Assembly: GCF_000344685.1 (NCBI RefSeq)
Contig: NW_006920420.1
Location: 791,606 to 855,605, forward strand
DNA length: 64,000 nt
Direction: 5' to 3'
Origin: Gloeophyllum trabeum ATCC 11539
Taxonomy: Eukaryota; Basidiomycota; Agaricomycetes; Gloeophyllales; Gloeophyllaceae
Below, in pieces: positions 1 to 12,500 of this stretch. The position numbers and the translations under genes were made by a program. Every line of letters begins with the position of its first letter. The stretch's first letter is position 1. The notes below the pieces were generated by a model that saw nothing but the letters and a program-made list of their open reading frames with translations, searched no databases and had not been told where the DNA came from.

Positions 1-1245
1 CCTGCCGACGCGGCGACACGGAGAAACCCGAAGTTATTGAGCGTGCATTTTCTGGCGGATTTCTCGTCGCATGCTAGACACCACAGCTGTCAGATAGCTC
101 GTGCTCATCCCACGTGCTGTATTCTATGGCGGACTGGGATGGTATGTGGCAGTATCAGCAGGGTCACTATACTGGCCCTGCCCTAGCTCAGTAGTTGCAA
201 GGGTGCCAGAACACAACTTAGTGCGCGTCCAACAGCGCGTCACAACAAGCCAAAACATATCGTATTAGGCAAGACATAAGCAACCGAGAGCCTGGTACAT
301 CAGTACAGCGCATGGCAATTGAAAGTCCGCCCCAGAGAAACGAGAGAAACAGCTCGAGGAGCTGTTTCTCGTTTTCTCGTTCGCGCTGAGATCCCAAGTC
401 CGATCGCCGTTCGGCAGGGACCCCGAAAGGCTTCAGCGCACTGAGAAAATGAGCGAGAAACGCTTATTGAGTTCGACTAATGGGAGTTTTCCTTCATGTG
501 CACCGTCTGATTCAGGGTACAAAGCATCGTCTCTGAATGACGATCAGTGCCAACAAGCTAATCGAGATTTCTTGCTATGCATACGAAGGACGGGTGCGCC
601 CCATCTTGGAATCCGAGCTTCCGTGTCCTTGCAATTGAGGTTCAGAACTGCCAGAACTGTCGGCCGTGGTACTTAGGTCTGCAGCCGGCTGCGCAATGCT
701 CTCACTTCCGTCGCAACAGTAAGTCCACCCCACATCCTTCCATACACGTTTTTGGAGTACGAGGCTGCTGGTAGACCGGGTGCAAGGCCGAATCAACCTA
801 GATCAGCCCCAAACCTTGCTCGCCGGTAAGCCCACCGGGAGGCTTTTCAGTGTATTTGACCCATGGCCAGGCGCCGCAAGCTGAAGCTTGTTCTGGTACC
901 TACCACGTAAGCGTCGGAGAACCTACCTGCAAGTCGTACGAGGATCATACCCAACCGTGGTTAGTGGAGCGCATTTTGTCCAGCTTGTCCGTCACTCATG
1001 GTTATTTGAATGAGATGTATAATCTTACGCGTTCTAGCTAAGGGATGCACAATGCAAAAAATGCTGTCAGAATATTTGGCTGGCCCAATGCGACGTACAT
1101 TCATCGGTGCATCAGGATATTGATCGTTTCTCTTCCGAGATGATACATATCTAATGACGTTTCGGTGACATAGCCTGAGACCAAACAGACATACAAAATC
1201 AAGAGTCACTGGCAGTTGCCTCCATGCACATCGTACGTATTCTGA
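1..1245. other. No supported gene
   Basis: Apart from the hairpin at 344-370, short open frames here (for example 449-676 +) show no recognisable domain, signal peptide or convincing splice structure. It is probably intergenic, or holds a rapidly evolving gene that cannot be called by eye. The right end abuts the 3' end of the Gfo/Idh/MocA gene. Confidence 0.4.
344..370. repeat. Perfect 12-bp inverted repeat with 3-nt spacer
   Basis: Arms GAGAAACAGCTC (344-355) and GAGCTGTTTCTC (359-370) are perfectly complementary and flank GAG. The right arm runs on into a second TTTCTCG run. It could form a tight hairpin or be the core of a small mobile-element end. No target-site duplication or matching partner was seen. 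Confidence 0.6.
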
Positions 1246-2485
1246 TCAGAGGTCAATGCGTTTGCCCTCCGCAGCACTACGCGTCGCCGCATCCAAGAGG
1301 GTTTTCGTCCTTACGGCGTCATCCAGCGTGCTATAATCTCCATCCGGTCCCTTCGCGAACTCGGCCCAAGCCCTTGCCGAGTTACTCAATCCGTCTTTCA
1401 CCTTCACTTTCACCTCCTCACCATTGAGGAAGTAGGATGCCGGTGTCCGGACATGCACGAAACTTCCCGAAGGTTCGTCGCTCTCAACCCTAATCGACCC
1501 CTTTTCCCCATCGATCGTCCACATGAACGGTGTCCCCGCCTTCCCACCCCTCGTCTCCAGCCCGCCTCTCCAATGCATCGACACGACAGCTCCCCTCTCC
1601 AGCGTCCCGATTATCATGACCTGGTTCGCAGCTGTTTGCGGGATCGTCTCCCCGGTAGGTTTTCCTGTAGAATCGACGATCTGAGTAGTGGGGAATTGGT
1701 TCTCCAGCACGGCCGATATGGAAGAGAAGGGCCCCAGCAGGTACAGCAAGCCGTCTAGGAAATGGCCGACGGCAATATCCAGCATAGTGGCACCTTCGCC
1801 AATTGACGCGGTATACTTTGCGCCTTCCGAGATGTAAGGGCCCCATGCGAAGAGCTCGCGGTGCGGGCGCGCGGTCTATGCTCATTCCCTCGGTTAGCCT
1901 GTTCAGTGCGCGGCAGGTGACTGGTTAGTACTCACGACAGTTGTCGATAGGACTCGCCCTATCTTCCCCGAGTCAATCACGCCCTTCAGCTGTCGGCACA
2001 CGTACACTCGTTAGAGCACTCTCAGCATCATCGGTACGTCTAGTACTTACTTCTCGAATTAGCCCACTCTGCCTTGCCTGCGACCCAACCAATGTCCTAA
2101 CTCCCCTGCACTTCGCGGCCTCCGCCAGCTCCTTCGTCTCCGCCAGCGTTCTCCCCGCAGGCCACTCGATGAAAAGATCCTTCCCTGCCTGGATAACTGG
2201 CAAGGCAGTCTCCTTGTGGTAAGGCGCTCTTACCGCTACAGCTACCATGTCTACAACCTCGTCGTTAGCGATTCCCGTGGTTGGGCCGTGGTAGGCCTTT
2301 ATCGTTCGCCCAGTGAGTTTGCTGTAGTTCCCGGCGCTCGCTGAGGCCGATGTAGGGTTGCTGGTGGAGATTGCGGTGAGTACATAAGAGGCGGATAGAG
2401 GTGGCTGTAGCAACGGCGGAGCAAGTGTGTAAGAAGCCCAGCCCGACTGCGAGAGACCGACAAAGCCCACGCGAATTGGTGTCAT
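1246..2485 (-). CDS. Gfo/Idh/MocA-family oxidoreductase, Gal80-like
   Basis: The N-terminus starts MTPIRVGFVGLSQSGWAS, a Rossmann NAD(P)-binding strand followed by a glycine/serine turn. It then has VDMVAVAVRAPYHKE and the conserved IEWPAGRTLAETKEL segment of the family (usually E-K/W-P). A second exon reads LKGVIDSGKIGRVLSTTV and a third begins near the ELFAWGPYISEGAKY stretch. The C-terminal half, MLDIAVGHFLDGLLYLLGPF onward, is the typical alpha/beta domain and holds the conserved GH..D. Three coding exons are separated by introns near 1880-1935 and 2035-2055. The arrangement resembles Gal80/Gal80-like regulators and sugar dehydrogenases. Whether it is an enzyme or a transcriptional co-regulator cannot be told, and the classical EKP motif is replaced by EWP as in Gal80-like proteins. 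The start at 2485 is the first ATG before the beta strand. Confidence 0.8.
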
Positions 2486-3399
2486 GGTGTGTACCGGTAC
2501 GGTAACGGAATGTGGTGTGTTTAAGAACGTTAACAGCTCTCATGCCGCCTAGGCTCAAGCCTCGGACATGTCGGAGATGTTCAGGTAGTATCCGGGGCCG
2601 CGTTTGATATGACGCACCAAAGCAATGCATACCCCGGGGTGTCCGAGATAATGAAGGCCCTGCGCGGAGTTCAGGGAGAGCAGGGACGCTGCTCGCGTCG
2701 AGCGGGAGTGACAGACTGTCACTGCGCCTCTTGCGCTCGTCGACATCGACGGTCTCGCAGCATTACAGCTTAGGGTCGTGCTACTTGCATATTTTCTTGC
2801 ACCCACCCTTTCCACCCTTTAGAGGGCCTGATCACAAGCTATAGCCTCAGCTGATGAATCTGACAGGCATACATAATGGTTGATAAGCTGTCAGACATGT
2901 AGAATAGTTTTAGTACAGTACTATAGTGGGACATCGCGAAGGGGTTCGTCGTCGTCCTCCCCTTCGCCTGCGTCCAGGAGCGGCATGGCTGATCCCAGCC
3001 GTTTCCGTTCCCAGACTCCCAAGGGCTCTGTCCCACTGGAGTCTGGAACGAAGCGTTGACGCAAGATACGATTTTTATTCTAAGATTGCTTTCGCCGCTC
3101 TACCTTTCCGTGGCTTTAGTATCTCGGAATGGAATTTCCTTCTCGGCATCTCTACCCGGAAGTGTTCGAATTGCCACCGTGTTGCTTGTCTGGTTGAAAG
3201 TAGCTCACACCAGTTGATTTCTTCTTCGCCTCCCACGTCGACACCGGGCGAGAACGTGAGGTAATGGCCCAACCGCATCGAATTAATCCAGATTAATCAT
3301 CAGAAGGACATGAATGTAAGCACAACAATTTGACCATAAGATACTGCACAGGCCCGTTCGTGCAGTAATATGCAATACACGAATTCGGGAAGAGGATGA
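2486..3399. other. Intergenic, no supported gene
   Basis: This lies between the start of the Gal80-like gene and the end of the membrane-protein gene. Frames such as 3075-3278 (-) and 2926-3264 (+) overlap each other, lack known motifs and are best taken as chance. Promoter elements for the Gal80-like gene must lie in the left part, but no clear TATA was found. Confidence 0.4.
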
Positions 3400-5098
3400 T
3401 TAGACCTGATGGATCAAGGATGAGTGCAAGGGTTGTAAACCGACGCGACGCCGATGTGTTACCTTATATTCGGTAATATTACTATTTGAACTTGAGGTGG
3501 GATTGCAGTTCACGGTCCTCGATTTTGCGCCGTTGCCGACGTGCAGCTCCAAATTGGTCGCCAATACTTCCTCGGTTTGCTCGTCGGGCAACTGTAGGTC
3601 GAGTTCCCGGCGCGGCACGAATTCCATCGATCTGTTGAAGGACGATCCGAGCCAATCTGTGTTGGTAGCGTTGTCTGATGTGAGTCCCAGGCCCACGAGG
3701 ACGAGGATCGCCGTAGGGAATATGCCCTTTGACCTGCTCAGCATGCGAGACAGTTTCGGATAGGAGCATCACTTACAACTACTTGTCCGCTGATTGAGGC
3801 AAGAACATTTTGCTATCAGAGTTTACTTTGCGGTCAGAAGAGGAGATAAGGCAAGGGAGTCAAAAACATGACTTACAGCGTTTTGACCGAAAGGCCCGTC
3901 GACGAGTGCTGTGGAGACAACGGATAGAAGCAATAGCACGGAGTAGACGGCGCCGGATTCAACCCTGATCCAACCCAGAATCAAAGGATGTCAGAGATGA
4001 TCGACAAATGTCTTCGCCGTGGGGACTTACACTATCAAAATAGCACGAATATACCCCTTCTTATGACTCCTTCCGAACAGCTTGTCGATATCTCGGGTTA
4101 TCCACCAGATCCTCCCACCTGGAGGCGGTAGACATGAAGAAGATGCAATGTCAAAAGCCAATGTCCCACACCTATCAGCAGCGTCATCATCATATTAATG
4201 GTGAACGAGGTAGCCCAGTATGCAGTGTTGGCCCGGGTCGCGATTCTGTTCAGCTTGCGGATCAATTGCTTAGGTCGATGGCCCTCCGGTCCGACGTCAT
4301 ATCCTATTTGAGTCCCTACAGCGTACGGGACAAAGGTGACAATCCCAGATGCTGGTAGAAAGGCTATCAGTACAGATAAACATTGTAGAAAGAGTGAGCT
4401 AACCTGCTTCGCCGAGAAGGAGAAGAAGAGGTAGGACGATGATTGAACGGCGAGCACCCCAAATCGTATAACATCTCCAGATCTGAGACCGTCTCGCATA
4501 ACTCAAGTTGTCCCGAACTCCAAGTCGAACACAAGTCGGGACTTACGAGTAGGCCATCTGCAAGAACACTAGTTTCTCCGTAAGAGCTATTCCTACGACT
4601 CGGAAACCGAGAGGAAAATCTTACTTCGAAGCTGTATTGGATGCATAGACCACAGCGATCATGACGTTCGCAACGTAGGCATTCATCCATAGCTGGTATT
4701 CAGGATCCTCATCTGGGTCTTCCGAAAGAAGAAGTGGCTCAAGGAAATTACAGGCCCATTGAGCGGTGCAAGATACGAATAGTAGAATGTTGACGACCAG
4801 GAGGCCTTTGCCGTTGGTCATTTCCTTTCGGAGGAAAGTGTACAGGCTGGCGAGGAATAGTACGCCATACACCCCTATGGTTCTCATTTATCGCTGGACT
4901 TCAATGGGCTCAGAGGGATGATTAGAGCTTACCATAGAGCAAGGTCGCAAGCTTATTACAAGATCAGTATTGGTTCGGAGCCAAATTGATGAAGGCAGGC
5001 GTACCAGAGCTTCGAGGACGAGCCACTGGAGATATTATTAGGCACCGTGCTCGTTCACATCTGTCCGAACATACCTGAAAACCAGACAGAGCAGTCAT
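3400..5098 (-). CDS. Multi-pass membrane protein, agaricomycete family (copy 1)
   Basis: The function is unknown. Spliced exons read MTALSGFQ, then WLVLEAL, LATLLYG, and VYGVLFLASLYTFLRKE with the conserved LLFVSCTAQW. Later come PASGIVTFVPYAVGTQIG, ATSFTINMMMTLLIG, VESGAVYSVLLLLSVVSTAL and finally GIFPTAILVLVGLGLTSDN. About six or seven hydrophobic helices are visible, with a hydrophilic C-terminal tail. The start is set at 5098 because an 8-codon first exon (MTALSGFQ, donor gtatgt) lines up with an 8-codon first exon in the paralogue at 30468. The gene has roughly eight to nine short exons. It may be a membrane receptor or scaffold, but nothing catalytic is visible. The exact 3' exon after NGAKSR is uncertain. 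Confidence 0.72.
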
Positions 5099-6846
5099 AC
5101 TGAACAAAATGCCGTCGTGGACGACCTTGCCAGCCGGAGAGACCGACTGCCCCTTGGGGGGCTCGCTGGAATAATATATATGTGCTACGATTAGTACCGG
5201 ATCAAACTTCGTTCTATAGCGCAATTCTCGCTGGGAGCGCTCAGAGGGAAAGAAGCCAGGGCAAACGGACCATTCCGCTCGGATTAACCTACATAGCGAT
5301 TCGCACTATACGTGAAATACACAGCCTCCTCCCCGCGCTGGCTTCGGAAGCAAGCTAATTCCGGGGTCAGGGAGTTATAGATAAGGAGTATATCGCACGG
5401 AATGTGCAAACCAACTCTCTCGCCCGCACACATATCATAGGAAAGACAGAGTCCGGCGCTGTGCACTGTGTGCAGCGCCACTACTCACCAGTACACCGGT
5501 GTTTCACGTCGATCATTGCTGCTTCTTCATCTACACGTGCTCAAAATGAGACTATCGATCTTGGCGGACTAAAAGCTCAGAGTCAAATCTGGGACGCCTC
5601 TGCATCCGCATTTTACTGTCAGTAAATTGCTCGTCTTCGCGACGACACAGGCACGTTGGGGGCGGGGGGGGGGAAGATTAGGGGGACTAGCAGAGGATCC
5701 GCAAATGGTTATCCCTCAGTGCGCTCATACCGTCCTCCCAGGCAACACTCCTCGTCGACTGCGACGCAAAACTCTTGGTCGCATGCTGTCCGATAGCCAC
5801 CCATAGCCTCAGCTATCACCTCCGATCGACTCACCTTTCACTTGGAACGTACCTCGTCCCTGAATTTTGACGCCGTTCAGAAGCACAGCCCGCATGAGCC
5901 TCAGGTTCAACTCAGGTTCCGTGGAGTTTGCTTGACTATCATACGAGCGCTTCGAAAGTGACCAAATTAGCCTGTGACGTTGGGAGAGGACTGCGACTCT
6001 TGTGCAAGGATGTATTATATCAATAGCCCGGACTATTCAGGTTTATGTGGAAGAAGCTTACATAGAAACCAATCGTCCCCAGTACCAGAAGAACCGGTGG
6101 TTGAGTAGGCCCAGCAGCAGTGCGGCTTCGCGGCTTAGATCACTAGGCGGTCGCAGACACCAACACCGGCTTTACGATAGCCTACTATCCAGTGTAAATA
6201 GATGGACATGGCCATCAAAAGCCTTGGACGAGCCAACGCCCTCCCCCCGCAGCTGTGAAACATAGACGCATGTTTATGCACCTGGAGTCCTAGACATAGT
6301 ACAGCCTAGCTCCAAGCACCATACGCGGCTACGACTTTCATGACTCCACTGACATCAACGAAGTGCGCGTACTGCTGTCCGAAGCTCTAGACTCGTTCAA
6401 GGTGGTCAAGCCTATATAAAATGATAGGCTCGTAGCCTTCCTATAGTAGATACTAGCATTGCAATCGAGGGCAAGAATGTCAGTCAACAAGAAAGGTCCT
6501 CGAGTCGCGATTGAGGAGTAGCGGATCATGAAATGGTCTTTACATCGTCCCAGCTTCCAAGAAAACGACCGGCTGAGAAGTTGGAAGGGCATAAGAAACG
6601 GGTTGGGAGTCATGGCAGTGAAAGGCGTTGTGGGTAGTTGTGGCACTTCGTTCGGAAGGGCCCGTGACACGTGGTTCCGGACCGAATGCCCCTATTTGGG
6701 CTGCATGGGCGCGATAACATGCTTCACTTGACTCGCATCCCATCAACTGCTCCCGACGCCCTTTGTAGTCTATCATTACCCCCACCTACGTCGCCATACA
6801 CGGTGTTGGCGACGCAGAAGCACCGATACGCTCACCGTCTGGACTC
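5099..6846. other. Intergenic, no supported gene
   Basis: Several short overlapping frames on both strands (6002-6265 +, 6338-6670 -, 6540-6785 -) have no recognisable features. The segment contains a G-rich tract (5656-5697) and the upstream region of the FHA gene. Confidence 0.4.
5656..5697 (+). repeat. G-rich tract, possible G-quadruplex
   Basis: A run of GGGGG, C, ten consecutive G, a short A/T linker and GGGGG lies on the + strand. The spacing allows an intramolecular G-quadruplex. It is in intergenic DNA upstream of the minus-strand membrane-protein gene. It may equally be simple low-complexity sequence. Confidence 0.45.
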
Positions 6847-9291
6847 ATGGACATCGCTGAGCATTTCGTTGGGGAGAGTCAGGCGCAGGGCAGAAGGGTG
6901 ACTCGATCCTTGCCGCAGCGGGCTGTAACAGGTGAGGTCTTACAAAGGGGCATCCCAGGGAGTATACATCCCTGACCTGATTTTGTTTGTAGGAGTGAAG
7001 CTATATATTGAGAAGAACGGAGATCAGCCATCGCGAGTGATGACATTCTCCAAGTCCCAGACGATTACTGTGAAGGTGGGGCGCAAGTCGGCAGCGACCT
7101 TCGAGGAGGATTGCTGGCCTGCGGACGAAGCCATGTTCCGCTGCCCAGTCGTAAGTCGTAAGCATGCGAAGATCGTGTTCTCAGACGCTGGCAATGCGAG
7201 TATACATCGTCTCTATCGCCTCGCATCTCATTGACGCCGGGCGGCAGGCATATGTTATGGATCTAGGCTCTCACCACGGAACTCACATTCTGAAGCCAGG
7301 CGAGGTTGTCTCCAGGCGCTTGAAGGCTCAGACCCCCGCCACCCTCAGCGATGGCGACGTCGTCACCTTCGGTAAGACCGTCAAGACGGATAACGAGCTT
7401 GTGCGTCCCGTTACTGCGCGCATACAGCTACTACACGATACCATCTCGGACCGTCCCATTACCTTCAGACGAGTTCCCAGCAAGGCCGCGCCCTCGTCGA
7501 GCACGACGTCGCCCGTGAAGCCCTCTTCCGGCGGACGCTTCGGCTTGTTCTATTCTTCGTCTTCTTCTGATGAGGAACCTTCCCGCTCGGACAAAGAGCG
7601 CGACTCTGACGTAGAAGAGGTGCCCCGTCCTGGCCCCAGCAGTGCCGCCCAGCCTCTGGAGGAGTTGGTCACCCTGAATAGGCTCGAGGGTAACCGTGAC
7701 GCACGGCCAGACCTGAGCGCTAGACTTCCGTCTCTCAGGGCACTGAACATCAATTTCAATCCAATTTGGAGACGTATCATGGCTCCGCATATGCCTTTAG
7801 CTGCATTGTCCTTACCCGCGGGCCACACATCCCTCGACGATGTCTCCTCCGATATAGGCGAGGCTGAGATAGACTCCGATTACAACCGATTATCGTCGTC
7901 GCCGGAGAGAGTTTGTGTGGACCCCTCCGAAGCTGGCGATGTGCGCTCTGTTTCGCGGAGGTCTTCTCCTGTTGAGAAGGATGATGTTCCCTGGCGTGAT
8001 ACTTCCTACTTTGCTCAAGGCAATGAAATCCAAGAGCGTGGCAGCAATGAAGGCGATAACCTCACATCGTCGCGGAGCGACCACGACATCTTGCCGTCTG
8101 TCCGCGACAGCTTTGAGAACATGAGCCAGGATATCTACGAATCCGAGGACGCATACATCCCGTCACTCGGCCAGTCTGGAAACCGATACACGGAAATCGA
8201 TGACGAACATCCGGAGTATGCGTCTGCGAGCCAGATCGCAGAGGAAAACACCTCTAATAATCCTTCGCGTTCTGTGTCCTCGTCTAGCTACCGGGAGGGT
8301 GAGGAGGTCGATGGTCAAGGTGCTCCCGACCATAGTGAGTTCGACAGGTTCATCTATTGCGACATGGAGATTTCGTCGCCGTCAGTCGTCTCGCTCTCCA
8401 GTCGTGCCTCCCCCGTACATTCCGAGTCAGAGCCAGCTAGAAATACTGACTCCCCGGCTGTTCCTGTGACCGGGAGTGATCTTCAGGTAAGTCGCAAGTA
8501 CCTTTCATCGGGTCATTTCGACCGATTTCTTTTATCCGCAGGCCAACCTCACAGCTTTCGATGAAGGCTTGAGAGATTTGAAGATCCGCTTGGAGACCCA
8601 CATCGCAGCGACTAAGGAGACATTGGAAACCCACGACCACCGAGTGGCAGGCGTGAAGGACCTGTGCTCTTCGCTTTCCGAGCGGCTGACTTCCGAAATG
8701 CCTGCAGATATCTCTACCAGAGTCAAGGATGTGGAAGACAGAGTGTCCGAGTTCCAAGCTGAAATCCAGAAGAACGCAGAATACTGGAGCTCGACTGCGG
8801 GTTATCGAGAGGAATTCCTGGAGAACCTTGAGACAGTCAAGAAATTGGCTGGCGGTCAGTCTCATCTTTAATTGTCATACTGAGCTGTCCTTCGTTAATT
8901 CAATGTGGCCTGCTTTTTCATAGATATGCGAGCACTTCAAGAGGTGATGTCCGCAGAGCTGGCCTCAGAATTGCAGGCATTGAGGGATGCGCGGACTGGA
9001 GCTTCTCAAGCTGCTCGTCAGTTGCAAGTAGAGGCGCAACGCCTGGTGAGTTCATATCTCACCATCTCAACGCTGATTTGCTCATGAATCTAACGGGAGC
9101 AGCATGCTACGAGGCCATTGAAACGCAAACGATGCAGGTCATTGATCGACGAAGCTGATGTCGGAGGAGGTATGGAGGTCGATGAGCCCAGGCCGGCGAA
9201 ACGCAATCGTATCTTGTCCAGCGTCGTCGGCACCGCAACCGCTGTCACCATCGGGGCTGTGGCTACTTGGTCGGCCCTTGCGTTCACGTAG
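6847..9291 (+). CDS. FHA-domain, coiled-coil, tail-anchored protein
   Basis: Exon 1 starts MDIAEHFVGESQAQG and joins across a gtgag...tttgtag intron to GVKLYIEKNG. The FHA phosphothreonine-binding fold follows: KVGRKS, then CPVVSRKHAKIVF, then MDLGSHHGTH, then LSDGDVVTFGK, so GR, SRxHA and the second-loop LGSxxGT are all present. A long Ser/Asp/Glu-rich disordered stretch follows (about 7480-8480). Next is a predicted coiled coil (LTAFDEGLRDLKIRLETH... and ALQEVMSAELASELQAL). A basic patch (RPLKRKRCR, PAKRNR) precedes a single C-terminal hydrophobic segment VVGTATAVTIGAVATWSAL. FHA plus coiled coil plus tail anchor is the layout of SLMAP/Far9/Far10 STRIPAK subunits at ER or nuclear envelope. 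Membership is inferred from architecture only. The gene converges on the Sac3 gene with about 300 bp between ends. Confidence 0.8.
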
Positions 9292-9589
9292 GCGCAGTCG
9301 ACCTTCAGGAAGTGTACTGTTTTGTAAGTTTTGGTAAGGGGAGTGAGTGTACGAGGTGTGGCCGTATAGGATGACTGTATTTGGGACACTTTGAAAGTTG
9401 TATTTATGCCATTGCTCTTGCAATTCATTTCCTGTTGTCTTCGACTCTTGTATTCGTAATTGATCACTATACACAAACAGCACGATATGATACAATGGAG
9501 GGCGATCACCGGTTGATCCCATAGATAACGATATAGAAATACGGAAATATAGGAAAGCTACCGCACGCGAACAACAAACACGCTCGACA

Positions 9590-12500
9590 TCACGGAATGT
9601 GGCCATATTTCTCTCGCACTTCACGAGTTCGAGCGCGCAACATAGCAAGAGTCACCACCGCACCATCGCCAGCACTGGAAGAGGTCTTGGAGCTGGGTGA
9701 AGGTGAATCATGCCGGCCATTGACACGGGTGCCATTCACAGTGATAGGGTCCCTCGAAGCAGTCAGACTGCTCATCTTCATCCGTTTGCCTGATGTGGAG
9801 CCGCTGATGGTATCCAAGTGGTCTTCCGTCATACGCCGCTTGGACGGTGAGGGGTTGAGGGGACGCCGGACCAGGAGTTCGTCGAATTCACCACCCGCGG
9901 AGCCCGTCACAGTTTCAAAATTCTTGAGAGCGGATTGCAGCTGGACGTTCGGTATGGGTAAAGGCCAAGTGAGGTCCAAGGGTAAATGAGCCCGCAGCAG
10001 AGCGGGTATAACGGCTCCAAGGTCCTCCAGTAGAACTTGCACTGGAAAGGCTGTTGGCACAGCATCGTAAGACTAAACCGGCAAACAGGGTGGAATTGCA
10101 ACATACCTAACCGACTGTAACGATATGCTTCCAAATCGGCTATGGCACTGTCAGTGGTGCCTTTCCAAATGTCATTCTTCAGCCAAGTCGTGGTTTGCTC
10201 ATACAAAGCGCTGAGAAGAATCGCGTCAGGGCTGATAGTTGTGAGCAGGAATGTGAGACATACTCGGATTCCTTGGCATGCCCAAAGGCAGGGATTTCAA
10301 GGGATAAAGACGGCCGGTTCGTGAGACCGGCGAGATGTTTGAAGATGGACGTCATAAGATCGATAAGCTTGTGCACGGCTTGCCCGAACAGCTCGTAGTC
10401 GACTGGTCAAGATTGATCTGAGAAAAGGCTTCCGATGGACGAGAAATTCGCTTACATTCGCCATTAATGAAACAACGTTCCGCCCAGTCTTGGCTTAAGT
10501 TCTTCCAGCGCTGCAGGAATGGTGCCAACAGGTCTAGGAAGAGGAGGTATTCAATACTCCGTCAGTTTTATAGAATGGAGTTGCCTACCGTCGGGCTTGC
10601 ACCACGTGCTATGTCTCGCTGTCACGTCCAGAGACATCCCGTCCAAGATTTCAGAAAATTTGCCATCCAGATCTTTGGTTTCGGACCCGATGATCATTGG
10701 TCGGTAGTCGGCGAACAACTGGTCGCGCATAAGGTCTTCGATCTTGTGCAAGCTTGGTTAGTCACGACGAAGGAACTGAGCCACGCAGCCCTACCATCTC
10801 GAACAAGTCCTTATATAAGCCCTTCTGCTCTTCTTCGGCCCAAATGATGAACACAACCGAAGTAGAATAACGTCGTGCCTTAGGGAAGCTCTTCACCACC
10901 TGACGGAGGCGGCCATAATCATCCACAGCGCGATACTTCCTGATGAGAGAAGTTCAAGCGGTGGCACCGGATTATTTCCGATGTAACGTACCTCTCGACA
11001 TCGTCACCTATATCAGCTATCGGACTGCATTCAAAGACGAGGAGAGAAGGGGCTGAAGGCGGTTGTGTTGTGTCTTCTTGACTTGAGATTGGAATCTGAA
11101 ACGAATTCTCGGAGAGCCATTCGCCAGATTCGGGGACGCTAAACTTGCGCTGTACCCAAATGGCAGTGCCATCGACGTCTGGATTCATTGACAGCCATAG
11201 ATTCCAGAAAGGAGGATCGCCTTGGGCCTTCCTATGCACAACTGCGCGTACGCTTGCCAAGAAAGAGCCCTGAGTCCAGCGACTCTCATGCTCCTCGCGG
11301 TTCTGCAGCAGAGCATCATTAGATCAACAGGCATTTCGTGCACAATAGCATTCACCTCTCGTAAACGCCTCGCCACATCTTCGTCTGTCCACATAATCTC
11401 ACTCGGCATGCTAGGTCTATTCCGCTTTCGCCACGCGCGGGAGGAGACACTTGATGTTGAGACAGTGCTCTCTTCAGAGGGCGCCCTTGACGGAGGGAGG
11501 GCTTGGAGTTCCCGCTTTGCCTTTTTACCACTCGGCTTGTACCCAAGGAAAGGGTTCGTCGTTACGCGGTACCAACGTTTAAATGCCGAACGCAGTACGA
11601 CCATATCCCTGTGAGCCATTGCCTTTCCTTGATCCGTCCCGTTCTCTCGCGCATCGTCTTGTTCATCGTATGTCTCCCTTTCTTTGCCCTTGGCGGACTT
11701 ACTGCTAGGCTTTTCTGCAGTTTCACCAGGCGGACCGGGGAACTTACTCGGCCCTTTGAATATACTAGGTCCAGGTTCAGTCGAGAGCTCCGGCATGGAG
11801 AGGAGGGACCCGGGTTTCGTGGGCGACTTCATAGGAGAACCGAAGATAGGGCTGAGTGACCCATTCGCAGACGGCACTTCCGTGCTAATACTGGGGAACC
11901 CTTTGAGGGACCGGACCTGTCTCGGAATTGACTCCATACTGGCCGTGGGTGTTGAGGGTAATGATACGGGCTGTACCTTCACTGGAGTTGGGGGTTCACT
12001 CAGTGGGGTACGAGGACCTGCGATGTCTGTCAAAGGTAAGATGAGGAAATGGATCGCTTCGGAGGACACGGCGCGCATTACCATACGAGAATATTGAGGG
12101 CCGTCGGGCACCTTCAGGTTGAGACCCGGGAGATGCTGATGTGCCATTGACATTCGTTGACACGGATAACGAAGGCCTGGGGCTGGATGATTTAGCTTCC
12201 CGAGACTTCGCAGGGGTCGACGGTGTAGTTGATTGGACCTGGGCTGACGATGTTTCCTATTGTCCGTGCCCTTTGAGTAAGGCGCTAGAGCGTGCATACG
12301 ATGTAAATACTCACAACGTTCGGTTCTTTTGACAACTTAAAGGGCGTAAAAGCAGGGGCAGCAGGATTGAGAGATGTCGTCCCGAACAACGTAGAGGACT
12401 TAGGCGGCTGGGGCTTGGGTGCTTCAAATGAAAGTTGGGAGATCGGTTGCGAGGACTGATCGCTAGAGAAAAGCGACGGAGAAGGCGCTGAGGTGGGGGC

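Noticed and set aside
449..1209. Several 60-80-codon open frames on both strands
   Set aside because: They overlap each other, lack domains and splice continuity, and match chance expectation for short frames.
9590..12297. Treating the 3' half of the Sac3 region as a separate gene
   Set aside because: The exon at 12285-13607 joins in frame across a normal intron (EPNV to ETSSAQVQ) and the next exons continue without a start, so one long Sac3 gene is simpler.
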